Positions 16,158-25,270 of a stretch of DNA of 64,000 nt are shown in pieces (position 1 is the first letter of the stretch; every line of letters starts with the position of its first letter). The stretch spans positions 1,612,001-1,676,000 of the forward strand of contig CAWBKU010000005.1 of assembly GCA_963789535.1 (NCBI GenBank). Direction: 5' to 3'. The position numbers and the translations under genes were made by a program. Under the pieces are notes generated by a model, which saw nothing but the letters and a program-made list of their open reading frames with translations, was not told the origin of the DNA and did not search any database. The DNA comes from CAVXHQ01 sp963789535 (lineage in GTDB: Bacteria > Pseudomonadota > Alphaproteobacteria > Rhodobacterales > Rhodobacteraceae).

Positions 16158-17132
16158 GCAGGATCTGGCGCGATTATCCGACCGAAATGCGGCTGCTCCT
16201 CGTGCTGGTGCTGCTGTGCGGCGCCCTGTCGGTCGCCACGCCGAATTTCGCCACGCTGGTCAACGTCACGTCGCTTTTGAACAATTCCGCGGTGAACGTG
16301 ATCTGGGCGGTGGGCCTGCTGGTGGTGCTGATCGCGGGGGGGATCGACATCTCGTTCGCGGTGGCGGCTTCGGTGGTGCAATACGTGCTGGCGACGATGT
16401 TCGGGGCCGTAGGGGGCAACTGGTTGCTGGGCTTTGTCGCCGCCATCGGCGTCGGTGCGGCGCTGGGCGCGGTGAACGCGGCCCTGATCCACCATTTCCG
16501 CATCATTTCGATCGTCGTGACCATCGCCACCTTCAACGCCTTCTTCGGTCTGCTTGATGTACTTCACCTCCGGGCGCGGCATCTACGCGCTGCCGTCCTG
16601 GTGGAGCGACCGCGTCATCCTGTGGGAGCGTCAGACCGCGAACGGCACCTGGGCGGAACTGACCCTGCCGGTGGCGGTGATGCTGGGGTGCATGGCCGCG
16701 ACCTGGATCCTGATCCGCTTCACCACGACGGGGCGGCAACTCTTCGCCTTCGGCGACAACCCCGAGGGGGCGCGGCGCCTCGGCATCCGGCCGGGGGCGA
16801 TGCAGTATATCGCGTTCTGCTGGATGGGGGCGATGGCGGGCATCGCCGGGCTGATGCAGGTGAACATCGCGCGCGAGGTGGTGCCGAACGCCCTCTATGG
16901 CCGCGAGCTCGACGTGCTGGCCGCGGTCGTCCTCGGCGGGGCGCGGCTGGGCGGCGGGCGCGGGTCGGTGCTGGGCTGCGTGCTGGGCGTGTTCCTCGTG
17001 GCGATCACCCAGAACGGGCTGAACCTGATGGGGGTGTCGCCGTTCGCGTTCCAGATGGTGATCGGGGCGATCATCCTGGTTGCGATCTCGACATCCGGCC
17101 TCGGGACGGCCAAGCGGCGGGCCGCGGCATGA
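16154..17132 (+). pseudogene. Sugar ABC transporter permease (CUT2), one-base frameshift
   Basis: This BPD_transp_2 (RbsC-type) permease would be about 325 residues. The first frame from ATG 16154 (MSRIWRDYPTEMRLLLVLVL) covers the first transmembrane helices to IATFNAFFGLL. The rest, MYFTSGRGIYALPSWWSDRV and the helices up to MVIGAIILVAIST, lies one frame over and ends at 17132. One extra base at about 16553-16556 (ctgcttg before atgtac) explains the shift. ATGA overlaps with both neighbours show that the operon layout is intact. Without it the transporter would keep only the second permease, so an assembly error is a serious alternative. Confidence 0.82.
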
Positions 17133-18118
17133 GGGCGCTGCGCCGGCACCTCGGGCCCGAGATCGCGGGATTGCTCGGGTTCCTCGTCCTCGTGATCGTC
17201 GTCTTCTCGGTCCAGTCGCCCCGGTTCCTGACGGGCGCCAACTTCGGCTCCATCGCGTTCCAGTTGCCGGAGCTGGGCCTGCTGACGCTGGCGATGATGA
17301 TCCCGATCGTCTCTGGCGGTCTGAACCTCGCGATCATCTCGACGGCGAATGTCGCCGGACTGACGATGGCGTGGGTGCTGCAATCGTATGGCGGCGTCGA
17401 CGCGGGCGTCGGCGCCTTCGTCCTTGGCGGCGGCCTTGCGATCCTGGCGGGGGCGGCGGCTGGCGCGGCGATGGGCGTCGTCATCGCCTTCACCGGTGCG
17501 CATCCGATCCTGGTATCGCTGTCGATGATGATCTTCCTGCGCGGCCTTGGGGAATTCCTGACCCGCGGCGGCGATATCTCCGGCTTTCCGGCGTGGATGC
17601 GCCCGCTTGGATACGGCGAGGTCGCGGGGGTGCCGGTGCCGCTGCTGCTGTTCGCGGTGGCGGCGCTCGTCTGGCACCTGATGCTGTCGCGGACGCGCCA
17701 CGGCTTTGCCGTCTACATGATCGGGTCGAACCCGGCGGCGGCGGCCTATTCGGGGATCGACGTCAAACGCACGCTGGTCCTGATCTATACGCTGTCGGGG
17801 GTGATGTGCGCCATCGCGGGCATCCTGATGCTGACCCGGTTCAACTCGGTCCGCATGGGCCACGGCGAGGCGCTCCTCCTCGTCACGGTGCTGGCGTGCT
17901 TTCTCGGCGGGGTCGATCCGTTCGGCGGCTTCGGCCGGGTGGTGCCGGTCGTCATCGCCCTGTTCATCCTGCAGGTCCTCTCTTCGGGCCTGAACCTGAT
18001 GGGCGCGAACCAGCATCTTGCCACCGCCGTCTGGGGCCTGTTCCTGATCGGGGTCATGGTCCTGCGATACCTCTGGGGGCGATTTGCCCCGCAACGTCGA
18101 CGAAGGGAAACGACATGA
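17129..18118 (+). CDS. Sugar ABC transporter permease (CUT2), second subunit
   Basis: A 329-residue RbsC-like inner-membrane permease with about 8-10 hydrophobic helices. The conserved cytoplasmic loop GSNPAAAAYSGIDVKRTLVL (EAA-like region) is present. The start MRALRRHLGPEIAGLLGFLV overlaps the previous stop (ATGA). It pairs with the first permease; having two different permeases is usual for rhamnose or autoinducer-2 type CUT2 systems. Its stop overlaps the epimerase start. Confidence 0.92.
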   Translation: MRALRRHLGPEIAGLLGFLVLVIVVFSVQSPRFLTGANFGSIAFQLPELGLLTLAMMIPIVSGGLNLAIISTANVAGLTMAWVLQSYGGVDAGVGAFVLGGGLAILAGAAAGAAMGVVIAFTGAHPILVSLSMMIFLRGLGEFLTRGGDISGFPAWMRPLGYGEVAGVPVPLLLFAVAALVWHLMLSRTRHGFAVYMIGSNPAAAAYSGIDVKRTLVLIYTLSGVMCAIAGILMLTRFNSVRMGHGEALLLVTVLACFLGGVDPFGGFGRVVPVVIALFILQVLSSGLNLMGANQHLATAVWGLFLIGVMVLRYLWGRFAPQRRRRETT

Positions 18119-18963
18119 AGGGTTTTGGCGTCCATACGAGCATGTGGACGATGCACTGGGACCGGGCGGGCGCCGAGCGGACGATCCCCGGGGCCGCGGC
18201 CTATGGCATGGATTTCATCGAGATCGCCCTGCTGAACACGGCCATCGTCGACGCGCCCCACACCCGCGCCCTGCTGGAGCAGCACGAGATGCGGGCGGTC
18301 TGCTCGCTCGGCCTGCCGGAACCCGTCTGGGCCTCGGTCAACCCGGACGGCGCCGTCGACCATCTGGTCGCCGCCCTCGACAAGGCCGCCGAGATGGGCG
18401 CCGAGGCGCTGTCGGGCGTCACCTACGGCGGCATCGGCGAACGCACCGGCGTGCCGCCGACGATGGCCGAGTACGACAATATCGCCCGCGCCCTGACGGG
18501 GGCCGCGAAACACGCGAAGAAGGTCGGCCTCGCCTTCGGGATCGAGCCGGTAAACCGCTACGAGAACCACCTGATCAATACCGGCTGGCAGGCCCGCGAC
18601 ATGATCGAGAAGGTCGGGATGGACAACATCTTCATCCACCTCGACACCTATCACATGAACATCGAGGAAAAGGGTGCCGGCAACGGCATCCTCGATGCAC
18701 GCGAGCATCTGCGCTATATCCACCTGTCCGAAAGCGACCGCGGCACGCCGGGCGAGGGCACCTGCGACTGGGACGAGGTCTATGCCACGCTGGCGGCGAT
18801 CGGGTTCGACGGCGGCCTTGCGATGGAAAGCTTCATCAACATGCCGCCCGAGGTGGGATACGGCCTTGCCGTCTGGCGCCCGGTGGCCAAGAATTTCGAG
18901 GAGGTGATGGACAGGGGCCTGCCGTTCCTGCGCAACAAGGCCCGGCAATACAGGCTGATCTGA
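18115..18963 (+). CDS. Sugar 3-epimerase/isomerase of the D-tagatose 3-epimerase family
   Basis: A 282-residue TIM-barrel enzyme (AP endonuclease 2 fold). The metal-binding and catalytic pattern of D-tagatose/D-allulose 3-epimerases is clear: E in FGIEPVNRYENH, D and H in HLDTYHMNIEEKG, H and E in YIHLSESDRG and the final E in AMESFIN. Members interconvert ketoses at C3 or isomerise short aldoses and ketoses. In this operon it would convert the imported sugar to the ketose used by the kinases. The exact substrate cannot be read from sequence. Start and stop overlap with neighbours. Confidence 0.88.
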   Translation: MKGFGVHTSMWTMHWDRAGAERTIPGAAAYGMDFIEIALLNTAIVDAPHTRALLEQHEMRAVCSLGLPEPVWASVNPDGAVDHLVAALDKAAEMGAEALSGVTYGGIGERTGVPPTMAEYDNIARALTGAAKHAKKVGLAFGIEPVNRYENHLINTGWQARDMIEKVGMDNIFIHLDTYHMNIEEKGAGNGILDAREHLRYIHLSESDRGTPGEGTCDWDEVYATLAAIGFDGGLAMESFINMPPEVGYGLAVWRPVAKNFEEVMDRGLPFLRNKARQYRLI

Positions 18964-19598
18964 TGGATATGGACGCCGAGGTCGCGGGGCTGACGCAGCG
19001 CCTGCTGGCGCTCGATACCGGTGCGCGTGTCGTCTGTGCCGTCGCCGGTGCGCCCGCCTCGGGCAAGTCGACGCTGGCCGAGACGCTGGTCGCCGCGCTG
19101 AACGGGGCCGAGGCGGATTGCGCCGCGCTCCTGCCGATGGACGGCTTTCACTACGACGACCTGTGGCTCGGCCCCGCGGGTCTGCAACCGCGCAAGGGCG
19201 CGCCCGAGACCTTCGACGTCGGTGGTTTCTTTCATGCGCTGACCCGCCTGAAGGCGCGCGACGAGGCGCATGTGGCGGTGCCGGTGTTCGACCGCGAGAT
19301 CGAGATCGCCCGTGCCGGCGCCCGCCTGATCGGGCGGCAGGCGCGGGTGATCGTGGCCGAGGGCAACTACCTGCTGCTCGACCGCCCGCCCTGGGACCGG
19401 CTCGCGCCGCTGTGGGATCTGACGGTGATGCTCGCCGTACCCGAGGCGGAACTGCGGCGGCGCCTGACCGCGCGGTGGGAGGGCTATCGCCTGACGCCCG
19501 ACGAGGTCGCGTGGAAGCTCGACGGCAACGACCTGCCGAACGGGCGCGTCGTGCGCGACCACAGCCGGGCTGCGGACGTGACCCTGGGATCGGCATGA
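18963..19598 (+). CDS. FrcK-like nucleoside/sugar kinase (uridine-kinase fold)
   Basis: A 211-residue P-loop kinase with Walker A AGAPASGKST near residue 30, MDGFHYDD and KGAPETFDV, and a C-terminal LDGNDLPNGRVVRDHSRAAD. This pattern fits the phosphoribulokinase/uridine kinase family and FrcK, a putative kinase linked to fructose-type CUT2 transporters in rhizobia. It is probably cytoplasmic and phosphorylates a sugar. With the FGGY kinase next to it the operon has two kinases, so the two may act on different intermediates. ATG 18963 overlaps the previous TGA. Confidence 0.85.
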   Translation: MDMDAEVAGLTQRLLALDTGARVVCAVAGAPASGKSTLAETLVAALNGAEADCAALLPMDGFHYDDLWLGPAGLQPRKGAPETFDVGGFFHALTRLKARDEAHVAVPVFDREIEIARAGARLIGRQARVIVAEGNYLLLDRPPWDRLAPLWDLTVMLAVPEAELRRRLTARWEGYRLTPDEVAWKLDGNDLPNGRVVRDHSRAADVTLGSA

Positions 19599-21031
19599 GG
19601 CAGGGTCCGGGCGAGATCGCCGTCCTCGACGTGGGCAAGACCAACGTGAAGCTGGTGGTGACGGACCGCGCGGGCGCTGTCGTCGAGGCGGTGCAGACCC
19701 CGAACCCGGTCCTGCCCGGGCCGCCGTGGGACCACCACGATCTGGCGGCGCTGGGCCCCTGGGTCGGCGGGACGCTGGCGGCGTTGTGCCGGCGCCATCC
19801 GGTCCGAGACGTGATCCCGGTCGGCCACGGCGTCGGCGCGGTCCTCGTCGCGGCGGACCCGGAGGCGGCGGGCGGCACCGGCTGTGCCCTGCCGATGATG
19901 GACTACGAACAGCCCTGTCCCCCGGACATCGACGCGGGCTATGCGGCGCAGGCCGGCACCTTCGCCGAGCGGGGCAGCGATATCCTGATGGCGTCGACCC
20001 ATTCGGCACGGCAATTGTGGCGGATGCAGGTCGAGCGGCCGCAGGCCGTCGCGGGCGCGGCGGCATTGCTGCACATCGCGCAATACTGGGCGTGGTGGCT
20101 GTCTGGCGTCATGGCCAGCGAGCATACGATGATGGGCGCGCAGAGCCATTTTCGCGACGTGCCGCGGGGCCGCTGGACCGGCATCGTCACCCGCAACGGA
20201 TGGGAACGGCTGATGCCGCCGTTCCGCGCCGCATGGGAGGTGCTGGGTCCGCTGCGCCCGGCCCTCGTGCGCCGATACGGCCTGCCCGCGGATCTGGCGG
20301 TGCATACCGGCGGGCACGACAGCAGCGCGCACCTCTATCGCTATCGCGCGGCGGCGATCCGCGACATCACGCTGGTGTCGACGGGAACCTGGATCGTGGC
20401 CCTGTCCGCCGAGGCCGACTGCACCGCCCTCGTGCCGCATCGCGGCCTGTCGGTGAATGCCGACGCCGAGGGCGCGCCGGTCGGCGGGGCGATCACCATG
20501 GGCGGGCGGGCGTTCGCCACGCTGGCGGGTGCGGACTGGCGCGGCGCACGCGCCGACCCCGATGCCGTCGCCCGGATCGTGACGCGCGGCACCCTCGCCC
20601 TGCCGGGGTTCACCATCGACGGCGGCCAGTTTCCGGGTTCGGGCGGGCAGGGCCGGATCACCGGACCGCCGCCGCAGGACCAGGCGGAAAGGACCGCCCT
20701 GGCCGTGATCCACACCGCCCTGCTGACCGTCGCCTGTGCCGAGGCGCTGACGCCGGCGCAGCGGCTGGTGATCGACGGCACGTTCCTCGCCGAGCCGCTG
20801 TTGGCCCCCCTCGTCGCGGCCTTTGCCGCACCGCGCGCCGTCGCGATATCGCCCGCGTCGGGCGGCGTCGCGGCGGGGGCGGCGCTGATGGCCGGGCACC
20901 TGACCCGGACCGCGCCGGTGCCCCTCGATCTCCTCGCCGCCGGGGCGCCGCCGCCCGGACCCGACTATTTCGGCTATGCCCGCCACTGGCGGCGGGCGGC
21001 CCAGACCCCCACCCAAGGAGACCGGACATGA
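19595..21031 (+). CDS. FGGY-family carbohydrate kinase
   Basis: A 478-residue sugar kinase of the ASKHA fold. The first phosphate motif AVLDVGKTNVKLVV near residue 10, HTGGHDSSAH in the middle, the second ATP motif STGTWIVALS and a C-terminal DGTFLAEPLLAPL mark the FGGY group near L-fuculokinase and rhamnulokinase. It probably makes a ketose 1-phosphate for the class II aldolase that follows. ATG 19595 gives MRQGPGEIAVLDVGK and overlaps the FrcK-like gene's stop. Its TGA overlaps the aldolase ATG. Confidence 0.9.
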   Translation: MRQGPGEIAVLDVGKTNVKLVVTDRAGAVVEAVQTPNPVLPGPPWDHHDLAALGPWVGGTLAALCRRHPVRDVIPVGHGVGAVLVAADPEAAGGTGCALPMMDYEQPCPPDIDAGYAAQAGTFAERGSDILMASTHSARQLWRMQVERPQAVAGAAALLHIAQYWAWWLSGVMASEHTMMGAQSHFRDVPRGRWTGIVTRNGWERLMPPFRAAWEVLGPLRPALVRRYGLPADLAVHTGGHDSSAHLYRYRAAAIRDITLVSTGTWIVALSAEADCTALVPHRGLSVNADAEGAPVGGAITMGGRAFATLAGADWRGARADPDAVARIVTRGTLALPGFTIDGGQFPGSGGQGRITGPPPQDQAERTALAVIHTALLTVACAEALTPAQRLVIDGTFLAEPLLAPLVAAFAAPRAVAISPASGGVAAGAALMAGHLTRTAPVPLDLLAAGAPPPGPDYFGYARHWRRAAQTPTQGDRT

Positions 21032-21717
21032 CCGACACCGACCTGCGCGCCCAGATGGTCGCCACCGCCCGTGCGATGAACGACAGCGGCATCAATCAGG
21101 GCACTGCGGGGAACCTGTCGGTGCGCACCGACACCGGGTTCCTCCTCACGCCGTCCTCGGTGGCCTACGACACGATGACGCCGGAGGATCTCGTCGCGAT
21201 GGACTGGGACGGGACGTTCGACTGTGCGGTGCCGGGGCGGCGGCCGTCGTCGGAATGGCGGTTCCACCGCGATATCCTCGCTGCCCGGGCGGACGTGAAC
21301 GCGGTCCTGCATTGCCATTCGGTCTATGCCACGACGCTTGCCTGTCATCACCGCGAGATCCCGTCGTTCCACTACATGGTCGGCGTTGCGGGCGGCACCA
21401 CGATCCGCTGCGCGGACTATGCCACCTTCGGGACGCAGGCCCTGTCGGACGCGGCCCTCGTCGCGCTGCGCGACCGGATGGCCTGCCTGCTGGGTCAACA
21501 TGGCCAGATATCGCTCGGCACCTCGCTGGCCTCGGCTCTGTGGCTGGGGATCGAGGTCGAGACGATCTCGCGGCTCTACGTGCAGGCGCTGGCACTGGGC
21601 GCGCCGCCGGTCCTCGACGACGCCGAGATGGCGCGCGTCATCGGCCAGATGCAGCGGATGAGCTATGGCCTCGGGCCCGAACCGGAGGACAGCACCGACC
21701 GCCCCCGGCCACGCTAG
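21028..21717 (+). CDS. Class II aldolase/adducin family protein (L-fuculose-phosphate aldolase-like)
   Basis: A 229-residue zinc aldolase. The expected residues are present: catalytic glutamate in SSEWRFHRD, zinc ligands in VLHCHSVYAT and the third histidine in CLLGQHGQIS, where the usual asparagine before the histidine is glutamine. It probably cleaves a ketose 1-phosphate into dihydroxyacetone phosphate and an aldehyde. This completes an import, epimerise, phosphorylate, cleave pathway. The start is ATG 21028 with AAGGAG upstream. Confidence 0.9.
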   Translation: MTDTDLRAQMVATARAMNDSGINQGTAGNLSVRTDTGFLLTPSSVAYDTMTPEDLVAMDWDGTFDCAVPGRRPSSEWRFHRDILAARADVNAVLHCHSVYATTLACHHREIPSFHYMVGVAGGTTIRCADYATFGTQALSDAALVALRDRMACLLGQHGQISLGTSLASALWLGIEVETISRLYVQALALGAPPVLDDAEMARVIGQMQRMSYGLGPEPEDSTDRPRPR

Positions 21718-22159
21718 AGCGGTCCGAGACCGCGAGCAGCCTTGGTCTGAGGCGCTGAATTCGTGCGACACGTGACCTATGCCCCGAAGGCCGGACCGTG
21801 GGTGGGGCGCGGTCGTGTTGACGGGGCCGTCTGCTCGCCCGCAGGATCACGTCGGTATCGAGCCGGAAATCCTCCTGTCCCGCCTGTCCGGGCAATCTGT
21901 GCCGGAGGCGGCGTGACGAAGCCGGGCCGGCAGCACATCCGCCTGCGCCTCGTCAGTATGCCCGTTTCGGCGGCAGAACCCGGCAGGGGAACGGTCGGCA
22001 TGCCCCTTTTGGCAGCGGGCCGCTGATTGGTCTCACAGCCGACAGCGACATACCGCCGAGGCGCCGGTGGCTGAACCGACGGCCGATTGCGCGACGACAG
22101 TTCGCGTCCGATCATCCTGTCTAAGCCCCCGATTCTTTTAAAAAAATGGAATCACTCCA
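21718..22159 (+). other. Intergenic region with a small hairpin after the sugar operon
   Basis: No convincing gene is seen in these 442 bp. GCGGTC-CGA-GACCGC at 21719-21733, just past the aldolase stop, could be a terminator stem, but no T run follows. The only AT-rich patch is at 22133-22150 (ttcttttaaaaaaatgg), close upstream of the glycosidase start and possibly part of its leader. Short open frames here look random. Confidence 0.4.
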
Positions 22160-25100
22160 ATGATCCTCCCCGAAATCTTCATGTCCGGCGATGGCCTGCT
22201 CGGCCTGCGCTTCTTCACCGGCGATATCGTCGACGGACGGTTGGCGCCCTACGTCGCCTTGCCCGGCGACACGGTCGTCGAGGATGGCCGCCTGTTTCGC
22301 GACGATGTCGAACTCGGCAAGGTCGTGGGGCCGGGCGGTGCCTGGCTTTTCGGGGTCGATACATTCGATCCCGGTCCCTTCGCCGGCCTGTTCACCCGCA
22401 CCAACGACGCCGCCATCGCGTCGGATGCGATCATCGACCAGATGGCGGGGTGGACGGTCACGGTGAACGGCGTCGAGGTCGACATCACCGATCTGTACCG
22501 CAAGTCGAAGATCGTCGAATCCGCGAACACCGAGGGGTTTCAGAAAGGCTATGTTCAGGAACACGTCATCCATCTGGATATCGGCCGGACCATCGCCGAT
22601 GGCGATGTCGTGTCGATCACCTCGCCCGGAGGCATGTTCGACCGCGCGACCGCGACCATCGACACCACCGCCACCCGGTCGGAGGCGGTGCACGTCAACC
22701 AGAACGGGTTTCGCCCCGACGATCCTTCGAAAATCGCCGTGCTCTCGACCTGGCTGGGGGTGGACACGGACCGCGCCGAAAACGAGCAGTTCCGCCAGAA
22801 CGGCGTGGAATATACGCCCGGCACCCCATTCCACATCGTCGATACGGCGACCGGCCTGCGGGTGTTCGACGGCGAAATCGCGCTGTTGCTGGCCGCCGAT
22901 CGACCCAACACCTATCCGAACGGCGGTCGCACCCCCACCAACCTGACCTATGCCGACACCTGGGTCATGGATTTCAGCGCCTTCGACACCCCCGGCACCT
23001 ATGTGGTCGAGGTCGAGGGCATCGGCACGTCCTACGATTTCCGCATCGCCGACGACACCTGGACCGACGCATTCGTCATCGGGATGCGCGGGTTCTATCA
23101 CCAGCGCAGCGGCATCGCGCTGGAACAGCCCCATACGGACTGGGTTCGCCCGGCGTCGCTGGTCCCGACCGAGGCCGCACCCGTGATCCAGTCCAGCGTG
23201 ACGATCTTGCAAACCGCCAACAGTTTCATCCCCGGCCGCACCGAGGATTTCACTTTCCAGCAATTGGAACAGAACGCGACGGGCGTCGTCCTGCCCGACG
23301 CATGGGGTGGCTGGCACGATGCGGGGGACTGGGACCGGCGACCGCAGCATCTGGCGGCGTCCAACCAGATGATGGAACTGGTCGAGACCAACCGCGGGTT
23401 CTTCGAAGGGATCGACCTGAACATCCCTGAATCCGGCAACGGCGTTCCCGATGTGCTGGACGAAGCGCTGTGGAACCTCGATTTCTTTCAACGCCTTCAG
23501 GCCGACGACGGTGGCGTGCGCGGCGGGGTCGAGGGCGGTCTGACCTTTCAGGGGGGCGAGGCGAGCTGGGCCAATTCGCGCCCGCTCTACGCCTATGCGC
23601 CTGACCCATGGTCGTCGATGCTGTTCGCCGGGTCGGCAGGCCGCGCGGCGCGGGTCGTCGAACCATACGACGTGGCCCGGGCGGCGCAATATCTCGACGA
23701 TGCCGTCGCTGCATTCGACTGGGCCCTGGCCAACTGGATCACCCCCGTGATCGACGAGGCTGCGGGGATGCTCTATGACCAGAACCTGATCGACGCCCGC
23801 AACCTGGCCGCGCTGGAACTGTTCCGCACGACGGGCGACACGCGGTTCATGGACGATTTCCTGACCACGTCCAGCTTTGCCACCGACGCTCCGGTGAAAT
23901 ACTGGGAACACCAGTCCGACGCCGCCTATGCCTATCTGTCGATGGACGCGGACCTGCAGGACGCGGCCGTCGCTGCCCGGATGCTGGCGGATTTCACGGC
24001 ACTGGCCGATACGGTTTTGCTCAACTGGGGGCTGGAAAGCGGGTTCGGCACGGCCGACAATCCCTTTGCGCCCTATCTCTTTTCGGCGACGGCCACGAAC
24101 CCCGACTGGGCTGCCGACGTGCTGGTGCGCGCCCATGCGCTGACCGGCGACGATCGCTATCTGATCGGTGCGATCATGGATGCCAACTTTGCCCTCGGGC
24201 TGAACCCCGACAACCTGTCCTATGTGTCGGGGTTCGGCGACGAGCAGATGCGCGAGATGCTGGTCGGCGATGCCGAGGCGCTGGGTGGCATCCTGCCGCC
24301 CGGTCTGGTCGCCTACGGCACCTTCGACGCGGTCGGCAATGGCGTGCAATACTGGCATGCGGGGGCCGAGGCGGTCGGTTATCCGCAGAACCCGCTGAAC
24401 TGGCCCGGCTACGAAAGCTGGCAGGGGTTGTTCGACGCCGTGCCGCTGACCGAATTCACGGTCGAGGACCCGATGGGGTCGTCGGTCTATCTGTGGGGCT
24501 ATCTGGCGCAGATCGGGCAGGGCCAGACCGCCCCGGGGCTGGGCGCGTTTTCGGAATACACGGTGCAACTCGGCACCGTCGCGACCCTGATCGACGGCAT
24601 GGGACGCACCGCCCGACAGGTGGCCGTGGGCGACAGCGCCACCTTCGAGGACGGGGTGATCGGGACCGTCAGGGCGCGCGGGGCGGGGGTGTCGTTCGTG
24701 GCCGTCGATCCGCTCGACGCCTATCCCTGGGAGCGTCTGGTGATGATCGGCGATTTCGGCGACGCGGCCTGGTCGCGCCAGACGCGGACCCTGGATGCGA
24801 CCGGCGCCCTGCTGACGCGTGCCGTCATCTTCGACGACGGGCGCACTTCGGATACGGCGTATGTCGACGGAAACCGCACGACGACAACGCAGCGCGACCC
24901 CACCGACGTACGGTCGTGGACCTCCGTCACGACCGAATTCGCCGGGGGCGAACGGACGGCAAGACATCGTCTGGACGACAACGGCGTCGATACGATCATG
25001 GGCTTCGTCGCCGGAACCATTGCCACGTCCGACAGCACCGACACCGCCGATGCGTTCGTCTGGTCCACGGTCCGGCGCAGTTTCGACGATGCGGGATCGA

Positions 25101-25270
25101 TCGTGACGCGTGTCACCGACTTCGACAACGGCGACATCTCGACGACGACCTATGCGGACGGTGTCCGCAGGTCGGTCCTCTTCGAGGATGTGTCGGACAG
25201 TCGACCGTGGACGACACGGCTGTCCACCTATGGATCCGATGGGGAACTCGAGAACACGACCTTCCTTTGA
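22160..25270 (+). CDS. GH9-family glycoside hydrolase with roseobacter-type C-terminal repeats
   Basis: A 1036-residue protein. Residues 1 to about 175 form an unassigned N-terminal domain. Residues about 178-300 (EAVHVNQNGFRPDDPSKIAV...) form the Ig-like CelD_N domain typical of GH9. The catalytic barrel follows: WHDAGDWDRRPQ near 385 holds the catalytic aspartates, QADDGGVRGG near 450 is the second signature, and the TEFTVEDP glutamate near 763 is the candidate proton donor. From about 800 to the end, repeats of the kind fD-x-G...Y-x-dG-x-r recur three times (FDDGRTSDTAYVDGNRTTTT; FDNGDISTTTYADGVRRSVL). I know this style from secreted proteins of rhodobacteria. There is no Sec signal, so type I secretion is likely. 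The substrate is probably a beta-glucan; ATG 22181 is an alternative start. Confidence 0.85.
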   Translation: MILPEIFMSGDGLLGLRFFTGDIVDGRLAPYVALPGDTVVEDGRLFRDDVELGKVVGPGGAWLFGVDTFDPGPFAGLFTRTNDAAIASDAIIDQMAGWTVTVNGVEVDITDLYRKSKIVESANTEGFQKGYVQEHVIHLDIGRTIADGDVVSITSPGGMFDRATATIDTTATRSEAVHVNQNGFRPDDPSKIAVLSTWLGVDTDRAENEQFRQNGVEYTPGTPFHIVDTATGLRVFDGEIALLLAADRPNTYPNGGRTPTNLTYADTWVMDFSAFDTPGTYVVEVEGIGTSYDFRIADDTWTDAFVIGMRGFYHQRSGIALEQPHTDWVRPASLVPTEAAPVIQSSVTILQTANSFIPGRTEDFTFQQLEQNATGVVLPDAWGGWHDAGDWDRRPQHLAASNQMMELVETNRGFFEGIDLNIPESGNGVPDVLDEALWNLDFFQRLQADDGGVRGGVEGGLTFQGGEASWANSRPLYAYAPDPWSSMLFAGSAGRAARVVEPYDVARAAQYLDDAVAAFDWALANWITPVIDEAAGMLYDQNLIDARNLAALELFRTTGDTRFMDDFLTTSSFATDAPVKYWEHQSDAAYAYLSMDADLQDAAVAARMLADFTALADTVLLNWGLESGFGTADNPFAPYLFSATATNPDWAADVLVRAHALTGDDRYLIGAIMDANFALGLNPDNLSYVSGFGDEQMREMLVGDAEALGGILPPGLVAYGTFDAVGNGVQYWHAGAEAVGYPQNPLNWPGYESWQGLFDAVPLTEFTVEDPMGSSVYLWGYLAQIGQGQTAPGLGAFSEYTVQLGTVATLIDGMGRTARQVAVGDSATFEDGVIGTVRARGAGVSFVAVDPLDAYPWERLVMIGDFGDAAWSRQTRTLDATGALLTRAVIFDDGRTSDTAYVDGNRTTTTQRDPTDVRSWTSVTTEFAGGERTARHRLDDNGVDTIMGFVAGTIATSDSTDTADAFVWSTVRRSFDDAGSIVTRVTDFDNGDISTTTYADGVRRSVLFEDVSDSRPWTTRLSTYGSDGELENTTFL

